Positions 24,801 to 36,300 of a DNA stretch of 64,000 nt are shown piece after piece. Position 1 is the stretch's first letter; each line of letters begins with the position of its first letter. Source of the DNA: Pomacea canaliculata (taxonomy: Eukaryota > Mollusca > Gastropoda > Architaenioglossa > Ampullariidae). The notes beneath the pieces are model-generated. The model saw nothing but the letters and a program-made list of their open reading frames with translations, did no database searches and was not told where the DNA came from. The stretch covers positions 8,826,345 to 8,890,344 of the forward strand of contig NC_037595.1 in the NCBI RefSeq assembly GCF_003073045.1, given 5' to 3'. The position numbers were made by a program, and so were the translations under genes.

Positions 24801-26286
24801 AAGTTTTGTGTTTTGAGAATTTTCAAGCAAAAGCTATGTGTATTGCTTTTTTCAACTGGCTTCTTCATTAAATCATCTGTGTGTGTGTGTGCACGAATGC
24901 ATGCATGAAATGAATGTGTACATTTTTAGTGTCTATACCAATTGTTGGAGCCTAATGTAACACTGCGGTGTCGTGCCAAAGATGTAGACCTGGTTAAGGT
25001 AAGAGATTTGCCTTCATCTGAATTTGCTGTTTTATAAGTGAATGAGAATATACATATATTACTTATATCAGTTCTTAATTTGTCCTTTTTTCCACCAACC
25101 AAAACTTTCAGTCTAGGTTTCTTTTTTCTTTTTTTTCTCTTGTTTAAAGAAGTCTGTTGTGTTTTAACTTTGTGGCAATATTGAAATTTGTTGGAGTCAG
25201 CAATCTGTGGAAGTGATAGTACACTTTTCATATTAAAAATAAGGATGCTTTAGATTTTTTACCTTTCAGAAAACAAAAATATAAGCAATTGTAATACTTC
25301 AGCTGTGATCCAACTTATAAACTAAAGTGGATTTTATCTCTAGGATGCCCTAGGACCTGCCATTGAAACTACAAGAAGGCAACAAAAGGAACAAAAGAAG
25401 TAAAGGTCACCCTGGACACAGAAAACTATCTGGGTGATGACATGTACGTTCTTATTTTTAATCACTGGGCAACAGTTACTGTTGAAAGTTATACTTACAT
25501 TTACATTTTTATTATAATAACTTGGAAGTGTGCAGTCAAGATGCAAATCATCGTGTACTATGTTATGCAGTAGTTTTGGAATGTATGGTTTTAAAAAATA
25601 TCTGATTTGACATTTGTTACTAAGTGTGATACCATTTTGTCTTTGTGCATGTGCTTGTATTCTATTGTTTTCGATCTGTTCCCATTTCAGATCAGGTGGT
25701 GTTGTTTGTTCAAGTCGCAGTGAGAAAATTACAGTTTACAACACCTTGGACAGCCGGCTAGATCTCATTTGCCAGCAGGTACATTGTAGATTGTATTCTT
25801 GATCTTTAAATTTATGCATTTGTGTACTTAAGTATTATGTAATAATTGCATGAGGAATAATAGTTTTCTCTATGATTCAAATATTTTATCTGTTGCCTAA
25901 TTAGTTTAATTAGCAGGCATTTTGGTCTTGGTACAGAGCATGGGTCTAACTAATGATTGGCTTTCTTGTGTGGGTTTGTTGCCTGGAAGATATTCTACAA
26001 TAATGTTATAATAACATTTTGCACTTAAATGACTCACTGATAATTCTTTTCTAATGCACTTGCTTGTTAGTTTTCAGGCTGAAAACAAAATTATAGGACA
26101 GAGCCTTCTATATGTGTTGCTGCAGCTAAGCTTAAAAGGTTACTTGATGTTGTGAACATGGTAAAGGTCTTGACAATTGCTAAAGCAGCTTACTTCATTT
26201 CTTTTTTTTTCTTTTTTTTCCAGATGCTGCCTGAGCTGAGAGACATTCTTTTTGGCCACAACCCCAACCGGCGTTTTATGGACTAA
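21870..26286 (+). CDS. ATP6V1E: V-type proton ATPase subunit E
   Basis: Nine exons: 21870-21902, 23101-23166, 23339-23448, 23652-23718, 24467-24556, 24930-24998, 25344-25443, 25691-25778, 26224-26286. All have GT-AG borders and matching phases. The product, about 228 residues, fits the family's usual ~226. It starts [20 protein letters not shown] and has the diagnostic [44 protein letters not shown] and a C-terminal [12 protein letters not shown]. Subunit E pairs with G in the peripheral stalks joining the V1 sector to V0 for proton pumping. Exon 7 as written runs into a TAA. One more base in the AAA at 25366-25368 restores [19 protein letters not shown], which matches the family, so a one-base loss (probably an assembly error) is likely. 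The start codon is 33 bases from the first donor. Confidence 0.96.
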
Positions 26287-28395
26287 GAACTGTTGGTAGT
26301 CTGCTGATGATTATGTCTAAGCCAGTCACTTCCAGTTTAAATGATTCTACAAGCATGAAATATATGATCCAGACTAGGACCACTATGTTTACATTAGGTT
26401 ACCGTGAGAGCCTATCAAGCATTGTTGTAATTTAGGATACCCAAGGCAGAGGTCAAGAGAGGACATAGCTATTCCTGTAAATTGGAATAATCAAAAGGGA
26501 GGAAAGGTCAGTTGCTTTGTGCAAGTAAAGCTAATACCAGATGATGTGCTGACAGCAATCACGGTTGATAGTTGTGAGAGCATCAAAGTAATTGATATGG
26601 ATATGGGGTATTTTGTTTGTGCATGTATAAAAATATATGTTGATATTTTAAGAGTACTTACAAACATTTGTACAAGGTTAATTGCAACATTTTTTTAGGT
26701 GGTTTATCATTGAGAAGATTGAATATGTCTTTATCTTGACATGTCCTCTTCTTATTTATCTCATTGTCAAAAGACATGAGTTACTAGTAACTTAACTATA
26801 ATTTAGTAATAAGAAAAACTGTAAATGTCAACAGAAATTCTTTTTCACTCTAGGTCCAAAATAGGTCAAAAACTATATTAATAATTTACTTGCTGGCAAG
26901 TCTGGTGATAAACTAGATCCAAGACCAGATCCATTCCTTTTTTGTGATGTTCATAAGGTTCATGTGTGTGTGTTTGCAGTTAAAAAGTTGCAATGTTGCC
27001 AAAGATAAAAAACCTAACACTATGTAGATTTTATCTTGTGCGTAGTAAATACTGAGCAAGGAAGTAATTAGTCTTGTTTTTTTCCTTTCTTACTGTGGTG
27101 GAGTATTGTTTTTCAGGATAATATTTACCATGAAGAATTGTAATTTACATAAAAATATGACTTCACGAAGGTTCCATACATTGAAATCGCAATCTTTCTT
27201 TTAAGTAAGCTAAAACAAGGTAAACAGCAGATGCAAATATCTAGCAACTGAAAACCAGATTATTAAAATATTTACGTGATTTTCGACAAAAATTTTCTTT
27301 AGATTTTCTTTATCTTGTGCTTCTCTTCATTGATAGTGCATGGTGTATGTCTAATACATTTGTAGTTAATTTTCTCATGGATGGGAAAGAATGATACTTA
27401 ATCTGTTGACTACTATTCTCTTCCATTGTTGCTTCAAACCTACCCTAGTTTCCTGTGTAAAAGATTTCCCCAAATGTAATCTGTTAATATTTGTCTGCAT
27501 GTGTGTGTGTGTGCCTGGATTGTATACGCATATTATATCACAAAACCTGACCTGTGACACAGGTTTGTGGGTTTTGCTTCATCACCATGGCTGTGATTCT
27601 AAATAACTAGGATTCTGAGTATTTGTACTTCTTGAATTGTGTAACCAGCAGTCTTCTTTTTTTTTTTTTAACATAAAGATTTTCCGACTAACATATATCA
27701 TTTAGAGCTGACATTCTATTTTTCTTATGTAAGCAGAATATGTAGGGTAGGTTTTAGATAAATTATGTAAAACCTTTCGTACAAGAAACCTTTTTACTGG
27801 GTGGGCACTAAATGCAAATATTTAATAGCTGCAAACAGCGTGCATGATTTTGCATTATTTTCTCTTGTAACAATCTTCCAAGAGCTAGTCAGGAGTATAA
27901 ATCATTTACATGCAGGAGTTTATCTCGTATATATATATTTAAAGAGGATCTTGACGGTTTTAAATCAAGCCGCATTCTCCCCCTTACTCCCTAGAATAAA
28001 ATGTGCCATCAAATAAATCGACATGAAGGAAATTCAATCTAGAGACATCGCCTACTTCTTTAGCCATTTAAAAGGAAAGTCCATCTTAACTTTGACATTT
28101 TGCTTGATTTCTATAAAAGATATATGTATTCCATAAACTCTGATGACAGTTTGCAAGAGTGTATCCATGAAGAATGTACAGAAGTGTCCAGCTATGCCAG
28201 TTAATGAAATTTGACAGTGTTTACAGAATGCATTTGAGAGCAATTGTAACAAGTGGTATTTTCTATTAGTACACGCAAGCATTTTCTTAAATAATATTTA
28301 TGATGTAGGTTTTTTTTCTTGCAAATATGGTATGTCCTGTTGTACTCAGAATATACATGTTGTTCATTTCTGCAGTGTATTCAAGGCCAATGAAA

Positions 28396-28401
28396 AATAA
28401 A
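28396..28401 (+). terminator. AATAAA polyadenylation signal of ATP6V1E
   Basis: AATAAA with a downstream T/G-rich tract ends an AT-rich 3' UTR of about 2.1 kb that starts at 26287. The length is unusual for a housekeeping gene, so an earlier site may also be used. Confidence 0.5.
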
Positions 28402-28679
28402 CTCTTTTAGCTAGTAAAAGTTTTAGTATTATTTTCAGATTTTTTAATGAAAGAATGAAAGCTTTATGCAAAAAATAAAAATGGTGCAAAGAGATAATTT
28501 TTATTGCAAGTGACTATGACACATGAGATTTCCTCAAATAAACTGCAGTTTGCTGATGACTGCAATTCTTATGAGCTTGGGCACCAAACTTGTCAACCAC
28601 TTCAATGTCTGATGTAGATTGTGTATCTCTCTGTCCTTTAACTGTTTCCAGTCAGGTGGGCATCAGGAATTGCAGCAAA

Positions 28680-29580
28680 TTTGGTGTAGGCGCGCCAGTC
28701 GAGACTATTTTGTGCTCCTCCCAGTAGGTCTTCCAAATGGCGGCCTATCCACTCCTTGATCATGCTTGATGTTACTCAACCATCACTTTTTCAATTTGTT
28801 CAAGTGCTTCTACCGCCCCGGAATCCGGCTTGCTCCACCGCGAGCAGTTCTTCCCGTATCCGCGTGAGACGTTTCTGCAGCACCTTCACATGGATGATGT
28901 ATCAGACTGGACATACGGCAGTTCTGGGGCTGCCTTAGGTTCCCCTCTTTCGGCAGAGATATGAAAAGGGATTGCGTCCATTTTTTCGGCCATTACTTGG
29001 TCTTCCGAATCTTGAGAGAGAACTTGTTGAGAACCTTCACTCTCTCTTCCCACCACATTTGAGCAACTCGGTTGGGACGTTCCCATCCTTCATAGTACGA
29101 ACGACCTCCTCACCCTCTCCCTCCAAGACCTGTAGGGTCTTCGGTTTACTTGTCCGTGGTCATATCGTCTTTAAAGTTGCTCGGATTTGTCGCCAGCTCG
29201 GGGTTGCATAGAGCAGAGCAATATTTTGTCCATCGGCTAGTACAGCCTTCTGTGAGGAGATTACCAGCGCTGTCGTCGATGACAGATGCGAGACGGTTTA
29301 ACGTCGGAGGATGGAAGTGCGTCATCACGACAATGAGACAAATAATTGCATGCAAAAGGTCGCACAAGTGATTCTTCCATATTGTTTTCCCTTATCAATA
29401 GTGGAAGCTGATTGTTTCGTCAGCGGAAACATCCGGGGAGACAAAAACTCACAGACAGTTCTTGCGGTCAATAAGCATCTCAAAACAAGGGATACGCTTG
29501 CGTCGTCGATGTCGGTCCCCTCTCTCCCCTCGACAAGCCTTCCGTCAACCCCCTGAACCCTTCGTTTGTGCACTTGTAGA
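28680..29580 (-). mobile_element. Degraded, internally deleted RTE-like LINE
   Basis: Minus-strand frames carry non-LTR reverse-transcriptase landmarks in order: SRWTKYCSALCNPE and NVPTELLKCGG (linker), WPKKWTQSLFISLPKEGNLR, and KVLQKRLTRIREELL followed by EQAGFRGGRST. After that point the catalytic reverse-transcriptase core is missing. The sequence jumps to IKEWIGRHLEDLLGGAQNS, which resembles the C-terminal end of such ORF2 proteins. Several in-frame stops and frame changes are present, so the copy is dead. RTE clade is my best reading from motif style. The GC content is well above that of the flanks. Confidence 0.7.
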
Positions 29581-32500
29581 CTTTCGTTGCAACCTTCGCT
29601 AATCCTTGTTGTGCCCTCGGGCCAATACTACATAGGGGGCGTAAATTTGAACTTTAGTCCCTGTGTGGCGTTCTAATAATTTTTTTTCATCTCTTTTTAT
29701 TCTGGACACTATAATGACTTGTATGAAGCCTGCCCCAGCGTAAATACTACTTACTGTAGTGAAGAGTACATTTTTATTTTGGCAGCGTGTCACCTCGCTG
29801 TGGCTGTTTGGACACAGAGAAACTAGTCTCATGGTCAACGTCGGCCTAAGAGAGTTAACGAATCTTGACCACTGCTAGTGCTCGCTGACTTTGCTCAGGT
29901 AGTTGACATTTCAGCAGTAGGTTGTGACACCTGAATTATGGAATGCGAGCTATGGTATTAGACGAAAGGGGTTTCTTGTCGTGTCACATGGTAAATAATA
30001 CCATTGATTTTTGGAACCGAAAAGTCCTATACTCAAAAATAAAGTCCTAGTTCAAAAGCGATGCCTTAACAAAATACATGCTTTCTTCACGACTGCGAGA
30101 CAAGAACAAGACTTTGCCACTAAAGTTGTTGTGGGTACCAGTAACATGATGCCAAGTCAAAATACTTCTTTGTGACATCCAAATAAAAGACTTCAACCGT
30201 TATCTCCGTTTTCCCCCTTCATTTCAAGTGAGCTGGAATGTAGCAAAGCTGGGGTAATGTGTGAAAAAAAAGGGGGTTATTCACAAGACAACCTCTACCG
30301 ATACGCCTGCAACTGTCTGTTATGGCCGCACGAAAAACAATCTTTTAATGTCGCTTCCTCCCCTCCCCTCCTCCCTACACTCGGCGCGAAATTCCTCATG
30401 TAGAGGACAACCAGTCGTGATGTGAACAGTTAATCAATGTCTCCAAAGCTTGGCGAGGACATTGGAAGTCCTCGTGAAAACTGTGTTTTAACCCCGTGTG
30501 CGTGAAGCATCCCCACGCACAGAGCACGACCCTCACATGGAAAGCTCACGCATGCGCGTTGAAGCAGCGAGCGTTCGGGTTATACTGGCGCATCTGTTGA
30601 CCACAGATCAGCTAATAAGCATCCTCGCATGTAAGAACATTTCTGGAATGTTTCTGGATCGTTTTGGTTGCTCATTAAAGCAGCGCGAAGCAATTGTGAC
30701 ATTCAAGTACTACACTTGCAGCTTTCATCAATCTCTCTTCCTTTGTAGTCTAGAAAGATTTCAATATGATATATGAATATTGTATTGTGCTGCGTGCTTT
30801 TAGCCGACAAACACTGTGTTTTGATGATAACTGTATTGATAAAACAATATTGCCGACGCGCCAGCCTGCAAACATCCTACAAAGACAATAAGAAATACCC
30901 CGGATGTCCCATCACAGGTTAACTTTAATCACGACAAATATTAAAGTTTCAAATCTTATGCTATGAAATTAATAATGGTTTTATTAAAAAATACTAAAGT
31001 GTAAACACTAGTTGAGATGGGATATTTTATTTATTGATATAAGGAAAAACTTATTAATTATGGCGGACTGTTATTTTCTCGTTGTGCAAGAGAGTGTGTA
31101 TCGTCAGATGTGGAAATAGTGTATTTGTTATCCCAGTAGATGAACTGGTTAGCACAGCTCGAGTCCGGGAAAGAAACACCAAACAACGACCACTGCCGAC
31201 GGCACAACGACTGCAGGCTACATCGCAAAATAAATGTCGATGTTTAGTTGCTGAGAATCTCACCTCCAACAGGTGTCTACAGAAGCGCAGCCGCGACTGA
31301 GAAAGATGATAGACCGCCTGCCAGGTGGCATCGCGCCATATTTGTTATCTCCATTTCATGATCCCTTGTTGAAGTTGTCTCTTCTCCAACGATTTTCTCC
31401 GCATCCTTTTTGCTTTTTCCGTACTTTTTTTTATGTTCTGTTATTGTTTTGAACCCTTAAAATAACTCGATAACTGGTGAAACAGATTATGGGTTTGTGT
31501 TGTGCCCTTCGTGTGAGCTCTTGTTTCACTTTCGGATGATGTGGGAGCAAAAAAGAAAGAGTATTAGAGCAGTTCCTGGTATATTTCATATATATGTAAA
31601 AAAAAAAAAAAAAAAAAAAAAACGAGACGCGCTCTTCGATTTCCTTCCATCATAATACCGATGACCTTCTTTAGTCTCTCTCTCACTCACGTGTGTTAGC
31701 TAAGCTGGAAAGGTATGTCTTGTAAAGGCCAGGTTATATCCATGTTTCAAGTGTTCTGTCGAAGGACAATATGTTTGTTGTCCTTGGCCAAAATAGCCTG
31801 GATTTGGAAGCGATTTATGTTCCTTTGCAATGGAGAGAAGGCTTTGTAAAAGTGCGCTAAAGCTCACTAGAAATATGTCTGGGTATTCTTTCTTTCTCCT
31901 TCCTCTTCTCTCTAGCTTTATATCTCTCGTGTTTGTTATAGTTATAGTTTCTCTCATAATTTATGTCTGTTATAGTTCTACTTTCATAATCTCTTTCATG
32001 TCTGTTATAGTTGCATCTGTTTACAATGCTGGCTGATTTGCCCTGATGTTAGCTTTAGTTCTGATAAATCAAACACCAATTCAACCAAACTGTCAAGTGT
32101 CTGTGGGTCTATCTTTAATGATGCATTTATGAGACCTTCATTTGAATATGGATGACCACGCGCTTGTGTGTGTGTCTGAGAGAAAAGACAGAAAAGAGGA
32201 AGAAATCCTTTTGCTTCCATTGACATGGAATCACCTAAATCGCTGAAACAGCAGTACATGGACCAGGTGTATAGGCTGTTTTACTGTGTAGCACAGCTCA
32301 CTTATCAATTTGCACACAAGATCACAGGTGCAGCTAATATGTTTAGCTGCGAAATTGTTAGATTTTTAAACAAATTATAAGACATAAATTACAGCCGTTA
32401 CCTATATTTAGATGTGTGTGCTTACACTGTGTAAGTAAGAGAGAGGAAGGGAATACAACTAATGTATAACACAAACAGTTCGTTAAAGAATAACGATAAA

Positions 32501-33335
32501 CGAATACTCGAGAATAATTTTGCACCTGACAAACTCAATTTTGCTTAATAGATGTCTTTGTGCACGAGATTTATCATCTTTTTTCAATAAATAACCGTCA
32601 CTACTACCATTTCTGCTGCTGAATCATCATAATCATCGATGCGTGAAGTCGTGAACCACAGAACATGGGAGCCAAAATGTTTACCTCTTACAATTATTTC
32701 TTTCACATGCCCCTTTTCGCTGGCAGACGGCTGTCACAGACACTTGGCCATTAACTCCTGCTACTTTCTGAAATGATATGTGTCCGCCAGAAGTCGATCG
32801 TTGATCTTCGTTCAGCGGTTGGCGCCATTCTTTGTCTGGACCTGTCACGAAGCAATGCTCTGACCCTCTGGGCTCTGCCTATATCCCCCGTGCGCATCGA
32901 TGTTTCCCTTACCTGCTAGGCACAACGGACATCTGTTTGTCGGTCTGAAGTAGAAGTCAGAGAGTGTGTATGTGTGTCTGTTCCTTTCCTTCTTGGAAAG
33001 GGAGTGAGGGAGCATCCATTCATTTCGTGGGTCACGATACCTCAAGGACCTACCTGCGCAACACCTTCTTCTTTAAATAGACTCGTCCAGCGGAGGGGGT
33101 GTCGGGTTTGTAGGAACAGGTTACAGGCGGAACCCACGGCCTTGGGTCCGCGCTTCATGTGGACTCGTCCGTTGAGGCGCCATTCGGCCAGCAGACGACC
33201 GACCAGACGACAGTCGACGACCGTCAGTTTGGTTGAAGTCTTCAAGAGAAGTATTTGTAAGTTGAGTCGCCCACTCGCTGTTGACAGTTGTAAGGACCCT
33301 AAGGCCTCGGCGACACAAGTAAACCAATCTTCACC
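29581..33335. other. Intergenic stretch without supported gene
   Basis: An A-run lies at about 31599-31622. Short CA tracts and AT-rich sequence are otherwise seen. The part from about 32.8 kb on is GC-richer and probably contains the promoter and 5' UTR of the RERG-like gene. Confidence 0.4.
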
Positions 33336-36300
33336 ATGAAGACCACAACCTCCGGACTGAAGATCGTGATTCTTGGCGCTTCGAAAGTCGGAAAATCAGG
33401 TAACACTGATGACACAGGTTTAAACTGAACTAATCAGAGTTTACCGATTATCATAACTCGATATGGCTTGATTGTTTTTGACTTTCTTGAGATATATATG
33501 AGCAAGGGTATATATAAACAGATTACAAAGATGCCATAATTTGGTGGCAAAGTTTTGTTTACATACTGATAATTTTATAGATGGAAAGATATACGTTTTA
33601 AGGTGTGATTACTTCGTTGTTGCTTTTGTTTTTCTTTCGTGTACTTACTTTTGTGTTAGGTTTTCAAACTATAATGTAAAGATGCATCCTCCATTGATGA
33701 AACAGCTCGATCGTTGGTTTTCATTGACATGGCATCTGATATTAATCCATTGTAAATAGGGTATTGTCCCTAAAATACGATTTTTTCATCCAGAATCAGA
33801 AAGACTTTATTTCAGGTAATTGAGATTTATCACAAAAGCATTATTTCGAATAACTACACGAGTTTCATGCCAAGTAATGTTGAACGCCTGCTTTATCAGA
33901 CATGGGGGCGAGCTCGTGACATGCCTTTGTGATACCATAGAAATAAAATTATGAAGTAAAATAATATCTATTCATGAGAAGTAGGTAATGTTGGTTGGCA
34001 ACATATGTCCAAGTCTGTTGCCGATCCAAGTGTTGATACGGAAACATAGCTCCGCTGGTTACCTAATGGATCGTCTGACCCTTGGATGTGTTCTTAGTCA
34101 CGTGGCCATTGCTGACATTATTCTAAGTCTTGAGGTCATGTGAAAGAAACAAGGGTCTCTGTGTCACCCGTGGCCGACAGCTCGACCTTTTAGTCCAGCT
34201 GGTCAGCGACTATTTTACTCACTTCCACTGACCTGTTCTTACGCATGAACGAACAATATGTAATGCAGTCTGCAGTTAAACAAACCTTGACCTCGTCCTT
34301 CTATTTGCTCGCTCATTGTGCTCAATATAAAAACATGTGCCAAACCCTGAACCTAGAACCATCAAACCCCAAAGTTATCTTATATAGATATAGGGATGAA
34401 ACCACATACGCACGCGCGGGCGCAAGCTCTTCAATGAAGGAATAAAATGGTTAAAAAAAAGGAATGCGCCTACACTATGACTTGATAGTCTGATGTGTTC
34501 TTTATTTGAAGATAAGCTATATCTTTATTTGTAACTGCTAATTTTCATTAAAGTGTTGCTTGAAATATCGTCGTGACAGTTTTTGATGACATTCTTGATG
34601 CGTTTGCAGCTGTTGCGGTCCGGTTCTTGACGAAGCGCTTCATCGGAGAATATTGTTCTGGCTTCAGGTACGTATGTCTTGAACGTGATGAATGAGTGCC
34701 GCCGTCGTTGTCGTCGTTGTTGTTGTTTTTGTTGTTTTGGACTGTTGGGGATGGAGGAGTTGGGCGTTCTGGTGGAAGTCTTCCTGTTTTAATGGAGCAA
34801 AAAATTCGTCGGATTTTCCTGTTTTCTTCTATTTTACTGATACTTGAATCGGCTTATTTTTTATTATTATTTTTGTGAGATCTCTCTCTGAGTGTGAATG
34901 TGTGCGCTCGTGCATACTCGTAACGTTTAAAGTTATACCTACGCATAATAAACAAATAACACAATATTGAACTATAAGCAGCCTTCACTCAAAAGAGAAA
35001 AAGGGTTGCCCATTCAACAGGTGTATCCAAGAGGCAGGCAGTGCACATGGGACAAACAAAGGAGGAAGCTAGGGGTTGGTGGGGGACATATCCACACAGG
35101 ACCGAGCGCTAACAGGTGACTGTTTTTGTAACGTTCGCCTGTTCGATGCAAACAAAATGGCGAGTTTCTGACGGTCAAATATTGAGACGTCCTCAGCCCG
35201 CTCCGGTTGTGCGATGTTGCGTGTGCATACCTGATGGTTTTCCCAGCCGTTACAACGGGCGACACAAAAAAACTAAGGGACAAAGAGCGGCGGCATGTTT
35301 GGTACGTTTTGTTTTGCCCACGCTTCCTTTCTGCTCGAGGAAAAGACCTTTGAACTGTTATTGTGTTGACGCAACAAGTTGTGGCAAATGTCCCCAGGGC
35401 AATACTGTTTCCCGAAAAAGATTTTTTTCTCCCCTCTCTCTCTCTCCAGGATGCTTCTCCTTTTTTATGTTATTGTTGTCTCAAACCAACCCGATGTTTC
35501 TGAATGTGAGTAGTGGCTTGGAGAACGAATTGTGACTCGGCGTGTCCCAGCCGATCCCTAATTAGTGCACTTTATTGCCCTCGAACTGATGGACTTCTTG
35601 AACCCATTGACAAATGGCAGCAGTAAGCAGGCTGGACGTGATAAAACCGACCACTTAAGATGTGTCCCGTTCAAACTAAGAGCAATTATGTGAGCGGATT
35701 TTCTTTGGTAACACATCCCCCGCAGGACACTGGAGGTGGGGGGTATTGCGGTACAGTTGCTGCCCTACGGGTGTGACCGGTGGACTAAACAGCTGGTATC
35801 GTGTCCGACCGCCCAGCATGGCAAATTTTCTCCAGTCTCGCACGTGCGGTCGTGTCTGCTGAAGTGTGACGACAGTTTTCACCTCAACCGTTCAACTACA
35901 GTTTGGCAAAGTGTTCACATGAAAGTTATTAAAACGTTGCCACACTTGATCAAACGTTTGTCCATGTTTGTCGGGTGACTTTTAGTGAGCTATGGTTAAC
36001 TAAACAACTCACTGACAAGATAACTTCGTATAACTGTCCACACGCCTGTCAGTGTGTCTGTTTATCTGTCAATATTATCCTGTCTCAGTGACTTTGTGTG
36101 TTATCGGCTGTGACGGAACAAGAGAGAGCTAATTAATACAGAAGGTATACAGAATGAAGTCAAAGGACAATACCCCAGCATAGGTCGTTTCTTTCCCTTT
36201 TCGGTTTCATTGATCCACTGTGCCTTCCCCCGAAGGAAGTGAATTACTTGCCAGATTGTCTTCCCTTTGAACGGCGGAGTGTCCACAATCATTGCATAAT

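Noticed and set aside
25344-25404. Premature stop in ATP6V1E as evidence of a pseudogene
   Set aside because: All splice sites and the remaining eight exons are intact, and one base at a homopolymer explains the stop.
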